DNA from: Flavobacterium fluviale
GTDB taxonomy: Bacteria; Bacteroidota; Bacteroidia; Flavobacteriales; Flavobacteriaceae
Length of the DNA: 64,000 nt
Direction of reading: 5' to 3'
NCBI RefSeq assembly: GCF_003312915.1
Contig: NZ_CP030261.1
Coordinates: forward strand, 1,736,001-1,800,000
In this document: piece by piece, positions 46,538 to 55,667 of the stretch
How positions within the stretch are numbered: the stretch's first letter is position 1
How the letters are laid out: each line of letters opens with the position of its first letter
Made by a program: the position numbers and the translations under genes
Notes under the pieces: model-generated
Seen by the model: the letters and a program-made list of their open reading frames with translations, nothing else
Told to the model about the DNA's origin: nothing
The model's database searches: none

Positions 46538-47566
46538 TTAATTATTGGTCGTATTTGTTTTCTGTGTTCCGGCTTCTTTTGCTTTTTTAGCCGCTTCTCT
46601 TTCTTCTAAAATTTTCTTTCTTTTCTCTTCTAATTCTTTTTTGCGCTGCTCGTAAAGTAATTGTCTTTCTTCTGCTTTTGTCATTGCAGGCTCAGCAGTT
46701 GTTGTTCCTTCAGTTGCATTTGCTGCAGGTTTCGCCGTTGCATTTGTTTTAGCAGCCTCTGTTGCTGCAGGTGTTTCTGATGCTGTTTTAGCTGTTCCAG
46801 AAACCGTGCCATTTTTTTTAGCTTCCCTTTCGGCTGCGATGGCATTTCTTCTGTCTTCGTATTCTTTTTTCTTAGCTTCCTGCTCTAATTTTCGATCTTG
46901 AATTAGTTTCTCTCTAGCCGCTTTTTTCTCGTCAAGAGCTTTTTGACGATCTGCCATTGCTGGATTTTCATCTATTGCATTTTCAAGATTTTCTTTAGCT
47001 TCCTGCTCTTTCAATTGTTTTTTTGTCAGCTGCTCACGTTTTTCCGTACGGTTTAAAACTCTTAAAACCTGATCGCTGATGTCAAATCTTTTATTACTGA
47101 AAAGCATTGTTAGATCTGATGATTTGTCAAAAACAAAGTCATAATTTTTAGCCTCTGCGATATCTTGTACAGCAGTAAAAACCTGATCTTGTATTGGTTT
47201 TGCCAAAGCTGCTTTCTGACGCATTAAATTACCATCAGCACCAAACTGCTTCTGCTGATAATCCATCATTTCTTGTTCCTGAAACTTGATTTCAGTTTCT
47301 CTTTCTTCTATTAATTCTTTAGTAAGTAAAGCTTTTTCAGCTTTTAAACTTTCCTTTAGGGTATTAATATTTAATTTTTTAGCCTCAACTTCCTGTTTCC
47401 ACTTTTGAGCTTTTAACTCTAATTGTGATTTAGCTTCTTTGTAATCGGAAACATTTTCTAAAATATATTCCATGTCGATGTAGCCTATCCTAGTCGTCTT
47501 ACCTTGTGCCTGACTTGTATTTGCTACAATCAAGGCTAAAAATATAAATAAAAATTGTTTTCTCAT
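46538..47566 (-). CDS. OmpH/Skp family protein with long charged C-terminal tail
   Basis: 342 residues. Signal peptide (NTSQAQ), then an OmpH domain (about 20-170; RIGYIDMEYILENVSDYKE at the start, AKNYDFVFDKSSDL near the end). From about residue 175 the protein is a continuous Glu/Lys/Ala-rich helix-like tail with an Ala/Thr-rich break (about 255-300), roughly 170 residues longer than ordinary Skp. The tail may be a coiled coil contacting partner proteins (inference). It lies 42 bp downstream of bamA. Confidence 0.9.
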   Translation of the reverse strand: MRKQFLFIFLALIVANTSQAQGKTTRIGYIDMEYILENVSDYKEAKSQLELKAQKWKQEVEAKKLNINTLKESLKAEKALLTKELIEERETEIKFQEQEMMDYQQKQFGADGNLMRQKAALAKPIQDQVFTAVQDIAEAKNYDFVFDKSSDLTMLFSNKRFDISDQVLRVLNRTEKREQLTKKQLKEQEAKENLENAIDENPAMADRQKALDEKKAAREKLIQDRKLEQEAKKKEYEDRRNAIAAEREAKKNGTVSGTAKTASETPAATEAAKTNATAKPAANATEGTTTAEPAMTKAEERQLLYEQRKKELEEKRKKILEEREAAKKAKEAGTQKTNTTNN

Positions 47567-47608
47567 AACATAACTTTATTTGATGATTTTTAACCAAACG
47601 TTATTTCT

Positions 47609-50305
47609 TTAAAATTGTTGTCCAATGATAAAGTGAGTTTCCCATCCATTAGCTTTTGTTTGTCCAGGAAGAGCATCAAATCCGTAACCAAAGTCAATAC
47701 CTAACAATCCAAATGCAGGCATAAATACACGTAAACCAGCACCAGCAGAACGACTCAAGTCAAACGGATTATAATCTTTAAATGTTGGATATGATGAACC
47801 AGCTTCTAAAAATGTTAAGGCGTATATAGATGCAGATGGTTTTAATGTAATTGGATAACGTAACTCCATAGAGAATTTGTTATAAATTGTCGCTCCAATT
47901 GCATCTCCATTTGCGTTTACTGGAGTTAAAGAGTTGTTAGGATAACCTCTCAACTGAATCGTCTCTCTACCATCCATTGAGTAGTTGGCCATACCATCTC
48001 CTCCTAAATAAAAACGCTCAAAAGGAATTACACCTCTATCTTGATTATAAGCTCCTAAGAAACCAAATTCTGTTAAAGTTCTTAATACTAATTTTCCATA
48101 AACTTTAGTATACCAGTCACCTTTAAATTTAACTTTATAATATTCTAACCAATTATATTTTTTCTGATCGACTTTTGCAACATCAGTATCAGCGCTTGAG
48201 TAATCAGATCCGACACTTACGTAACCAGTTTGTCCGTTTACAGTTTCTGTTTTAACATAATCACCATTGTTAAGTGGTTTTCCGTCTACACCACTTCCCG
48301 ATGTTCCAGTATACTGTGTTTTATAATCTTTTTGATTTTGTAAATCGCTGTAATCAATTCCATTAAACAATGAGTAAGGCGCTGTAACTTTAGCAGAGAT
48401 GCTGAATTCAGAACCATACATAGGGAATATCGGGTTTACCCCTTTATTACTTCTTGAAAGTCCGATAGTATAAGCTAAGTTTCTTGATGCACCGTCACCA
48501 AATGTAAATAGACCTATGTTATAATTGTTCAAATCATAATGCTGATAACTTACAGATTGTGATAATACAAAGTAATCATCCGGCACAGTTAGTCTTTTTG
48601 CTAAACCAACTTGTATTGTAAAAATATTAAAACTTTTGCTTCTGTCAACAGTTCTGGTGATGTAATTGTTAAGAAATTGCTTACTGTATGAGATAGATGA
48701 ACTAAATTGTACTGGTTTTTTTCCTCCAAACCAAGGTTCTGAGAATGAAACACTATAGGTTTGAAAGTATGTACTTCCTTGTAAACGAAGTGCAACTTTT
48801 TGACCGTCTCCCATTGGTAAGGGCTTATAGGCTTCTTTGTCAAATAACTTTCTTGCAGAGAAGTTGTTAAACGAAAGTCCTAACGTTCCGATGAAACCGC
48901 CGCCACCATAACCTCCTTGAAGCTCCACCTGGCTCGATCCTTTTTCGACAACATTATATTCAATATCAACAGTTCCTGCTCCAGCATCTACATTTTTGAA
49001 CTTTGGATCAATAGCTTCAGGGTCAAAGAAACCTAACTGCCCGATCTCACGTATCGTTCTTACTAATTGTTCTTTACTATATTTTTCACCTGGTTTTGTT
49101 CTCAACTCACGGTAAATAACATGGTCATTTGTTTTATCGTTTCCAACAACTGTGATTTTGTTGAAATAGGCAATTGGACCTTCTGTAACTCTAATCTCAA
49201 AATCGATTGTATCATTTACTGTTTTAACCTCTACAGCATTGATATTAGAGAATAGATAACCATTGTTTTGGTATAAATTCGTAATATCCTCAGCATCTGG
49301 TTTTGTTTTGTCAGCAATTCTTTTTTCCAGCAAAACACCGTTGTAAGTCTCTCCTTTTTTAATCCCTAAATAACGGCTTAAAAGTTGATCGGAATAAACA
49401 GTATTTCCTAAGAATTTAATATTTCCAAAGTAGTATTTATTTCCTTCTTCTACATTAATCTTAATTGCTAGAGTATTTTTTTGCTTATTGTATTGTACAG
49501 AATCGTAAATAATACGAGCATCACGATATCCTTTTTCTTTATAAGAAGCAATTACTTTTTCTAAGTCAGTTTTGTATTTTTCTGGAATAAATTTAGAAGC
49601 TTTAAAGACACGAATAAAGTTTTTCTGTTTAGTGTCTTTCATTGCAGAGCGCAGCTGGCTGTCTGTAAGCTGCTTGTTTCCAATGAAGTCAATATTGCTT
49701 ATTTTTACTTTATCTCCTTTGTCTACCCTTACAAGCATATTAACCTGATGTCCGTTAATAGTGTCTGGAGTATTGGTTATAGTAACTTTTGTATTATAAA
49801 AACCTTCTTTTTTGTATTTGTTTTCAATGTAGTTTTTTGTCGTAGTAATTAAGTTTTCGTTGACAATTTTGTTTTTTGTCAAATTGTTATCTTTAATTAA
49901 GCCTTCTACTTTGCTTTTCTTGACACCAACGAATTTAACTTCGTTTAACTTAGGAAGTTCGATAATATTTAAATCTAAATAAATACTGTCATTTTCTACT
50001 TTGTTAACGTAGAAAGCAATTTCGTCAAAAAGACCAAGCTTGCCTAATTTTTTAATTGCGCTGCTAATTTCTTCTCCAGGGACAGTAATTTCCTGACCTT
50101 TTTGAAGGCCTGAAAAGGTTACAACTGTCTGTTCATTGAAGCTTATTTTACCAACAACGGAAACTTTTGCCAGAATATATTTTTTTCCTTGATCAAAAGG
50201 AACTCTTTCTTGTGCTTTAATTTGTGAAAAACTACCCAAAAGTAATAGGGTAAGGGCTATTTGTATTTTTTTTTGCAACACTAAAAAATTATTTAATTTG
50301 TTCAC
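47609..50305 (-). CDS. bamA: Outer membrane protein assembly factor BamA
   Basis: About 898 residues. Five POTRA domains (about 60-460) precede a 16-strand barrel with conserved phrases such as QGGYGGGGFIGTLGLSFNN and a terminal aromatic (IGQQF). The open frame extends to 50413, well into uppS, and is rejected there. Two GTG codons fit: 50305 (17-bp overlap with uppS, used here) and 50281 (8 bp after the uppS stop); the signal peptide QKKIQIALTLLLLGSFSQIKAQ is intact in both. BamA inserts barrel proteins, including the many in this window. Confidence 0.94.
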   Translation of the reverse strand: MNKLNNFLVLQKKIQIALTLLLLGSFSQIKAQERVPFDQGKKYILAKVSVVGKISFNEQTVVTFSGLQKGQEITVPGEEISSAIKKLGKLGLFDEIAFYVNKVENDSIYLDLNIIELPKLNEVKFVGVKKSKVEGLIKDNNLTKNKIVNENLITTTKNYIENKYKKEGFYNTKVTITNTPDTINGHQVNMLVRVDKGDKVKISNIDFIGNKQLTDSQLRSAMKDTKQKNFIRVFKASKFIPEKYKTDLEKVIASYKEKGYRDARIIYDSVQYNKQKNTLAIKINVEEGNKYYFGNIKFLGNTVYSDQLLSRYLGIKKGETYNGVLLEKRIADKTKPDAEDITNLYQNNGYLFSNINAVEVKTVNDTIDFEIRVTEGPIAYFNKITVVGNDKTNDHVIYRELRTKPGEKYSKEQLVRTIREIGQLGFFDPEAIDPKFKNVDAGAGTVDIEYNVVEKGSSQVELQGGYGGGGFIGTLGLSFNNFSARKLFDKEAYKPLPMGDGQKVALRLQGSTYFQTYSVSFSEPWFGGKKPVQFSSSISYSKQFLNNYITRTVDRSKSFNIFTIQVGLAKRLTVPDDYFVLSQSVSYQHYDLNNYNIGLFTFGDGASRNLAYTIGLSRSNKGVNPIFPMYGSEFSISAKVTAPYSLFNGIDYSDLQNQKDYKTQYTGTSGSGVDGKPLNNGDYVKTETVNGQTGYVSVGSDYSSADTDVAKVDQKKYNWLEYYKVKFKGDWYTKVYGKLVLRTLTEFGFLGAYNQDRGVIPFERFYLGGDGMANYSMDGRETIQLRGYPNNSLTPVNANGDAIGATIYNKFSMELRYPITLKPSASIYALTFLEAGSSYPTFKDYNPFDLSRSAGAGLRVFMPAFGLLGIDFGYGFDALPGQTKANGWETHFIIGQQF

Positions 50306-51029
50306 TGGTCTTTCCAAATCTACGTTCTCTTTTTTGATAACTAATAATAGCCTCATATAAATCTTGGTCTTTAAAGTCTGGCCACAAGACATTAGTAAAA
50401 TACAATTCTGCATAGGCGATCTGCCACAGCAAAAAATTACTTATTCTATGTTCTCCACTTGTTCGTATTAATAAATCTACGTCTGGTAAATTTTGCGTGT
50501 AAAGATGCTCATTTATAATTGAATCGTCAATAGTGTCTATTGAAATTATATTATTTTTAACTTTATCGCTAATCGCCTTTACAGCGTTTACCAGCTCCTC
50601 TCTAGATCCATAGCTTAAGGCAAGAGTTAACGTTAATCGAGAATTGTTTTTAGTTTTTTCCATAACATCCAAAAGTTCTTTTTGGGCTGTTTTTGGTAAT
50701 TTATCAAGATTTCCAATAGCATTAAGTCTAATATTGTTTTCTTGAAGCGTACCGAGTTCTTTTTTTAATGAATTGATCAATATTTTCATCAAAGCTTGAA
50801 CCTCAAGTTTGGGGCGGTTCCAGTTTTCTGTAGAGAAAGCATAAAGCGTTAAGTATTCAATTCCCAGCTTAGCGGAGGTTTTGATTATTTCTTTTACAGA
50901 TTTTGTGCCGTTTTCATGTCCAAACGCTCGTAAAAACCCTTGTTGTTTTGCCCAGCGTCCGTTACCGTCCATGATAATGGCAAGGTGTTTTGGCAAGTTT
51001 GTGTGATCTATTGATTCTATTAAATTCAT
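50289..51029 (-). CDS. uppS: Isoprenyl (undecaprenyl) diphosphate synthase
   Basis: 246 residues from the ATG at 51029 (MNLIESIDHTNLPKHLAIIM). The upstream extension to 51062 overlaps the DUF6089 gene and is rejected. The motif AIIMDGNGRWAKQQG holds the catalytic Asp; LTLYAFSTENWNRP, DLLIRTSGEHRISNF and LYFTNVLWPDF are the other family blocks. The enzyme makes the lipid carrier for peptidoglycan and surface glycans. It is 1 bp after the DUF6089 stop and overlaps bamA by 17 bp. Confidence 0.95.
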   Translation of the reverse strand: MNLIESIDHTNLPKHLAIIMDGNGRWAKQQGFLRAFGHENGTKSVKEIIKTSAKLGIEYLTLYAFSTENWNRPKLEVQALMKILINSLKKELGTLQENNIRLNAIGNLDKLPKTAQKELLDVMEKTKNNSRLTLTLALSYGSREELVNAVKAISDKVKNNIISIDTIDDSIINEHLYTQNLPDVDLLIRTSGEHRISNFLLWQIAYAELYFTNVLWPDFKDQDLYEAIISYQKRERRFGKTSEQIK

Positions 51030-51030
51030 T

Positions 51031-51720
51031 TTATTCTGCGCAATAGCAAGGTTTTTGTCCAAAGGTATACGTTAAAGTAAGGCCTGAAAAGACATACCAG
51101 TCATTATTATTTAAATTTCCAAATTTTAAAATATTTGGATTGTCTGTATTAGGGTTGCTTCCGTCAATGTTGTCTGTAAAAGTGTAACGTACTCCAGCTT
51201 CAAGTCCTAAAACAAGCCGCGGTGTTACATTCGATTTTATACCTAATATAATAGGTATAGCAAAAGAGTGTGAGTTTTCAGAATAAATTGTGTTTGGGCT
51301 TGTATCGTATCGGTATAAGTTGTCGAAGATAAAGAAATTTAAACCTGAATAAACATAGGGAGTAATTTTTGTGTGATAATCGTGCAGATTAAAATCAAAA
51401 AAATTAAACTCAAGTCCTGCAGAAAGTTCTTTTATATTGTTTTTAAAACGGTAACCTCTTTGGTTTCGTCCTGTTTCTTCTGATTTGTAATCATTTCCAA
51501 TAACACTTGATTGTGTATAAGAAAACCTCCAGGAATGCCTTGGGCTTCTGTTCCATTTGTAAAGAACACCAAAAGCTGGTTTTTCTGGGGCGATATAAGT
51601 TGTTTTCCCAACGTCGCCTACAAAGTTGCTTCCGCCGAGAAAAACACCAATCTCATTGATCTGAGCATTAAGTGTAATAAAGGGGAAAAAACATAACAAT
51701 AAATTAAAAATTTTCTTCAT
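51031..51720 (-). CDS. DUF6089 family outer-membrane protein
   Basis: 229 residues, signal peptide to about LNAQ, then NEIGVFLGGSNFVGDVG, the opening of the DUF6089 family, and a barrel-like body ending LTLTYTFGQKPCYCAE. The final CYC is typical of the family. It occupies the position upstream of uppS and bamA in Flavobacterium. Function unknown. The 173-bp gap upstream of it contains no gene and no clear terminator. Confidence 0.85.
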   Translation of the reverse strand: MKKIFNLLLCFFPFITLNAQINEIGVFLGGSNFVGDVGKTTYIAPEKPAFGVLYKWNRSPRHSWRFSYTQSSVIGNDYKSEETGRNQRGYRFKNNIKELSAGLEFNFFDFNLHDYHTKITPYVYSGLNFFIFDNLYRYDTSPNTIYSENSHSFAIPIILGIKSNVTPRLVLGLEAGVRYTFTDNIDGSNPNTDNPNILKFGNLNNNDWYVFSGLTLTYTFGQKPCYCAE

Positions 51721-51893
51721 TTAATTCAAAATTGCGTGCAAATATAATAATTATCAATACGAATCAAAGTTCCTTTGGTTAAATGTGCTTCTTTTTCAAT
51801 TTACAATATGATTTTGAGCCATTTAATGATGATTCACTACAAGCAGAACGAGAAAATGTGGTATTATCGTATAGTGAAGAATCAGAAAAGAGT

Positions 51894-52778
51894 TTAATTT
51901 CTTTTATCTTCTCCCCAGAGCAATTTATTTCTTAAGGTTTTTAAGAATGTTTCGCCTGGTATTTCAACCATTTTTATTTTATAATCTGTTTTTTTAATTT
52001 TTAGAATAGATTCGTTTTTCACTGAAGAAATCCTCGAATCTAAAGAAACTAAATATTGGTCTTCTCTTCCCGTGACACGCAGGGTAATTTCGGTATCATC
52101 TGGAATAACAAGTGGTCTGGCAGTTAGATTATGAGGGGCAATAGGCGTGATTACTAAGCTTTTTACATCTGGTGTTAATATTGGACCGCCGCAGCTTAAG
52201 GAATATCCGGTAGATCCTGTTGGAGTAGAGATAATTAATCCGTCTGCCCAATAAGAATTTAAATATTCGTTGTTCAAGTATGTTTCTACAGTGATCATCG
52301 AAGTTGTATCTTTTCTACTCACTGTAACTTCATTCATAGCAAAATTAAGTTCTTCGAAGGCATCATTCTTTGGTTCAGAATTCAGTCCTAATAAAGTTCG
52401 TTCCGATGTTGTGTAATTTTGATCAATCACAAACTGTAATAAACTTTCGATATTTTCCTTTTGAACTTTGGCAAGAAATCCTAATCTTCCAGCATTTATA
52501 CCTAATAATGGAACTCCCGAGTTACGAACAAAAGCGGCCGCTCTCAAAATTGTTCCGTCACCGCCAATACTAATCAGCATTTCAAAACTATTATCTAAAG
52601 CAGTGCTCGGAGAAAAAGTTTTGTATTCCTTCTTTATCAGCTGCTTTTCATAGAGCATTTTCAGAAAATTTTCTTCAATTACCATTTCAACATTGTTGGA
52701 ATTGAAAAAAGAGAAAATGTCTTTTATAATAGGTTCGGTACTATTTTGATAGTATTGTCCGTAAATGGCTATTTTCAT
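51894..52778 (-). CDS. nadK: NAD kinase
   Basis: 294 residues, family length. The ATP/NAD site motif GGDGT is at about 73-77 (LISIGGDGTILRAA). NEVTVSRKDT and ADGLIISTPTGSTGYSLSCGGP, with the conserved Gly-rich loop, follow. It phosphorylates NAD to NADP. The CBS-domain gene lies 98 bp upstream on the same strand. The gap between them holds AT-rich semi-repeats (around TGTCAATGTGTCAAT) of unclear meaning. Confidence 0.96.
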   Translation of the reverse strand: MKIAIYGQYYQNSTEPIIKDIFSFFNSNNVEMVIEENFLKMLYEKQLIKKEYKTFSPSTALDNSFEMLISIGGDGTILRAAAFVRNSGVPLLGINAGRLGFLAKVQKENIESLLQFVIDQNYTTSERTLLGLNSEPKNDAFEELNFAMNEVTVSRKDTTSMITVETYLNNEYLNSYWADGLIISTPTGSTGYSLSCGGPILTPDVKSLVITPIAPHNLTARPLVIPDDTEITLRVTGREDQYLVSLDSRISSVKNESILKIKKTDYKIKMVEIPGETFLKTLRNKLLWGEDKRN

Positions 52779-52876
52779 TCGAGTTAAATTAGGTAATTTG
52801 TCAATGTGTCAATCAGATAATCTGCAACTGTGAAAATTATCTAATTAACTAATTTTCTCATTGCCACATTAATAAT

Positions 52877-53536
52877 TTATATATTAAGGTATTTGTCTAA
52901 ATAATCAGAACGTTCTTTTAAGCTGTTAATATAGGTGTCTTCCTGATGTTCTGAAATAATCTCATAGCCATATCTTCTATATGTCTGAATGATTTCGTTT
53001 ATCGCTCCCAAACCTATTTTTACCGTAATTTGAACATTCTCCAAATCGGCTTCAGAAACAAAACAGCCTAAAACTTTGCCATTATTGCTTTCTACTATCT
53101 GAGTTACTTCGCTCATTGAATAGTCCAAAAGTCCTTTTTGAACAATAATAATTGCTCCAGGTTCTTTTAAAAACGGAGTTTCCTGAAAAAACTTCATTAT
53201 ATCCTCCATTTCATAATAGCCTATGTAGGCATTATTTTCGTCAAGAATTGGAATTATGTTGGTATGGTTTTTAGCAAAAACTTCTAAAACATCTAGCCAG
53301 ATCATCGATTTTCTGGCAAAAAAACGTTCTAAAGTATATTTGTAGTCAATTGCTTTTTTATCTGTGTCAAATGTTTCTACATCTTCAGACGAGATGCTTC
53401 CAATAAAAATCCCATCTTCTAAAATGGGAAAATGAGAAAAATTTACATCGATAAAAAAGTCCTGAATCGAGGCTATCGTTTCCTGACTATCAATCGCTCT
53501 GAAATCATTTGTGATATAGTTTGTAATTTCTGTCAT
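52877..53536 (-). CDS. CBS-domain protein
   Basis: 219 residues. Two CBS modules (about 5-60 and 70-130, with HFPILEDGIFIGSISSEDVE and NIIPILDENNAYIGYYEMEDI), then an ACT-like or ferredoxin-like region (about 140-210; IIIVQKGLLDYSMSEVTQIVE, then VTVKIGLGAINEIIQTYRRYGYEI). Its ligand is unknown, and there is no attached transporter or enzyme domain. It is divergent from pdxJ with a 115-bp spacer; a minus-strand CAAATATA box (53616-53623) is a possible -7 element. Confidence 0.86.
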   Translation of the reverse strand: MTEITNYITNDFRAIDSQETIASIQDFFIDVNFSHFPILEDGIFIGSISSEDVETFDTDKKAIDYKYTLERFFARKSMIWLDVLEVFAKNHTNIIPILDENNAYIGYYEMEDIMKFFQETPFLKEPGAIIIVQKGLLDYSMSEVTQIVESNNGKVLGCFVSEADLENVQITVKIGLGAINEIIQTYRRYGYEIISEHQEDTYINSLKERSDYLDKYLNI

Positions 53537-53651
53537 AAATCATTGAAGATATTTGATGCAAAATAATCAAAAAATACCGAAAACTGCTGCGTTTTACTTT
53601 GTATTTTTGTCTTTACAAATATAGTGTTACTAGAATTAAATATCTATTTAT

Positions 53652-54365
53652 ATGACAAAGTTAAGTGTAAATATCAATAAAATTGCAACGCTTCGAAATG
53701 CGCGAGGCGGAAATGTTCCTGATTTATTAAAAGTAGCTGTAGATATTCAGCGTTTTGGAGGGCAGGGAATCACGATTCATCCACGCCCAGATGAGCGCCA
53801 TATTCGTTATCAAGATGCACGTGATTTAAAAGCAATTGTTACTACAGAATATAATATTGAAGGAAATCCGCAGCACAATTTTATTGATTTGGTTCTAGAA
53901 TGCAAGCCAGATCAAGTAACATTGGTTCCAGATGCGATTGGAGCAATTACTTCTTCGGCAGGATGGGACACGATTAAAAATCAAGAATATTTGACAGAAG
54001 TTATTCAGGAATTTCAGAGAAACGGAATCAGAACTTCAATTTTTGTTGATCCGGTTTTGGAAGTTGTCGAAGGAGCCAAAAAAACTGGAACTGACAGAAT
54101 AGAATTGTATACAGAGGCATTTGCACATCAATACGATTTGGGAAATAAAAACGGAATAGACCCTTATGTGAAAGCAGCAGAATTGGCTAACGAATTAGGT
54201 TTAGGAATTAACGCTGGCCACGATTTAAGTTTAGATAACATTCAGTTTTTTAAACAAAATATTCCAGGTTTATTAGAAGTTTCTATCGGTCACGCTTTAA
54301 TTTCTGAGGCTCTTTATCTTGGTTTGGACAATGTCGTGAATATGTATTTGAATAAATTGAAATAA
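53652..54365 (+). CDS. pdxJ: Pyridoxine 5'-phosphate synthase
   Basis: 237 residues, family size. Characteristic blocks are LSVNINKIATLRNARGG at the start, GITIHPRPDERHIRYQDA, and GLGINAGHDLSLDNIQFF near the C-terminus. PdxJ condenses 3-amino-2-oxopropyl phosphate and deoxyxylulose 5-phosphate in the DXP-dependent vitamin B6 route. A TATTTTTG box (53602-53609) lies upstream. The hydrolase gene follows by 24 bp. Confidence 0.96.
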   Translation: MTKLSVNINKIATLRNARGGNVPDLLKVAVDIQRFGGQGITIHPRPDERHIRYQDARDLKAIVTTEYNIEGNPQHNFIDLVLECKPDQVTLVPDAIGAITSSAGWDTIKNQEYLTEVIQEFQRNGIRTSIFVDPVLEVVEGAKKTGTDRIELYTEAFAHQYDLGNKNGIDPYVKAAELANELGLGINAGHDLSLDNIQFFKQNIPGLLEVSIGHALISEALYLGLDNVVNMYLNKLK

Positions 54366-54389
54366 TTCTTCAGAATAAAAAATATAAAT

Positions 54390-55154
54390 ATGCTTTACTC
54401 AAAAATAGAAGGAGAAGGAAAACCATTTATTATCATGCACGGATTTCTTGGCATGTCTGATAATTGGAAAACTTTGGCGGGACAATATGTAGAATCTGGG
54501 TTTCAGGTTCATATTTTAGATTTAAGAAACCACGGACGCAGTTTTCATTCAGACGAATGGAGTTACGAGGCAATGGTTCAAGATGTATATGAATATTGTC
54601 AAGCCAATAATTTAGGCAGAATTGATATTCTCGGACATTCGATGGGTGGAAAAGTAGCGATGCTTTTTGCCACAACACATCCAGAAATGGTAGACAAATT
54701 AATTGTGGCAGATATAGGTCCGAAATTTTATAAACAGCATCATGAGGATATTTTGGCAGGATTAAATGCTGTTGATTTTTCTGTAAAACCAAGCCGAAAT
54801 GATGTTGAAGAAATAGTCTCGCAATATGTTTCTGATTTGGGAACAAGACAATTTTTATTAAAAAATCTATATTGGAAAGAGCAAGGACAATTGGCTTTCC
54901 GATTTAATCTGACAGCATTTAATAATAATTTAGACGCAATTGGAAAACCGCTTCCAGATAATTTGGTTTTTGATAAACCGACCTTATTTATACGTGGAGG
55001 AAATTCGGGTTATATTCAAGATTCAGATGTGGAATCTATTCGTCAGCATTTTCCAAATTTAAAATTAGAAACCATTCCAAATGCCGGACACTGGCTTCAT
55101 GCTGAAAACCCTAAAATGTTTTTCGAACTCACAACAGAGTTTTTAAAAGAATAA
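54390..55154 (+). CDS. Alpha/beta hydrolase
   Basis: 254 residues. An oxyanion-hole HGFLG (about 17-21), the nucleophile elbow GHSMGG with S84, an acid after strand 6 and the catalytic histidine H234 (NAGHWLHAENP). It belongs to the YbfF-like esterase group; substrate not identifiable. It lies between pdxJ and a small membrane protein and probably shares the pdxJ transcript. Confidence 0.92.
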   Translation: MLYSKIEGEGKPFIIMHGFLGMSDNWKTLAGQYVESGFQVHILDLRNHGRSFHSDEWSYEAMVQDVYEYCQANNLGRIDILGHSMGGKVAMLFATTHPEMVDKLIVADIGPKFYKQHHEDILAGLNAVDFSVKPSRNDVEEIVSQYVSDLGTRQFLLKNLYWKEQGQLAFRFNLTAFNNNLDAIGKPLPDNLVFDKPTLFIRGGNSGYIQDSDVESIRQHFPNLKLETIPNAGHWLHAENPKMFFELTTEFLKE

Positions 55155-55208
55155 TCTCTTTTGATGAAAATTTTATTACTTTTAAATAAATTTTAAACCT
55201 GAATAACT

Positions 55209-55553
55209 ATGAAATTATTACTTAGACTCCTTGTTACCGCTGCCTTAGTTTTATTGTTGTCTAATCTTTTGACTGGTGTACACGTTGCAAGTTTTGGAAC
55301 AGCTGTGATTGTTGCGGTAGTTTTAGGATTGCTGAATATTTTTATAAAACCAATTTTAGTCATTTTGACTCTGCCTGTTACAGTTGTAACCTTGGGTTTA
55401 TTTCTGCTGGTTATCAATGCTATAATAATTTTGCTGTGTACTAATATTGTCGGCGGTTTTGCAGTCGATTCGTTCTGGACAGCATTAATTTTTAGTGTTA
55501 TTTTGTCTATTCTGCAATCTATTACGTATAAAATACTTGGAGACGATAAATAA
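55209..55553 (+). CDS. Phage holin family (PF04020-like) membrane protein
   Basis: 114 residues with four hydrophobic segments (about 5-22, 30-50, 57-78, 86-108) and few charges, matching the 'mycobacterial 4 TMS phage holin' family. In bacteria these are chromosomal, non-phage membrane proteins of unknown function, and no phage genes are near. An imperfect hairpin without a T run lies at 55563-55585. Confidence 0.82.
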   Translation: MKLLLRLLVTAALVLLLSNLLTGVHVASFGTAVIVAVVLGLLNIFIKPILVILTLPVTVVTLGLFLLVINAIIILLCTNIVGGFAVDSFWTALIFSVILSILQSITYKILGDDK

Positions 55554-55602
55554 AAACAAATTGAGCAGATTAAAACTGCTTCAAATACAATAGATTAAAA
55601 AC

Positions 55603-55641
55603 TTGGTTGGGTTGCAAAAATTTTATAATTTTGCAACCCAA
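55603..55641 (+). promoter_or_regulatory. Candidate tig promoter embedded in a perfect inverted repeat
   Basis: TTG at 55603-55605, a 20-bp spacer and TAATTTTG (55626-55633) form a good Bacteroidota promoter 27 bp before the tig start region. The same sequence is a 13-bp perfect inverted repeat (TTGGGTTGCAAAA, 55607-55619, with its complement at 55629-55641). The right arm overlaps the -7 box, so a regulator binding the repeat would block transcription; the structure could instead terminate the upstream gene. Confidence 0.55.
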
Positions 55642-55667
55642 TTTTATTATGTAAATTAAAGAAGAAG

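Noticed and set aside
52779..52876. AT-rich semi-repeats (TGTCAATGTGTCAAT type) between nadK and the CBS gene
   Set aside because: They are too degenerate and short to define a repeat family from this window alone, and no hairpin with a T run results.
55209..55553. Possible prophage remnant because of the holin-family name
   Set aside because: The family is chromosomal in most bacteria; no integrase, lysin, capsid or att-like sequence lies nearby.
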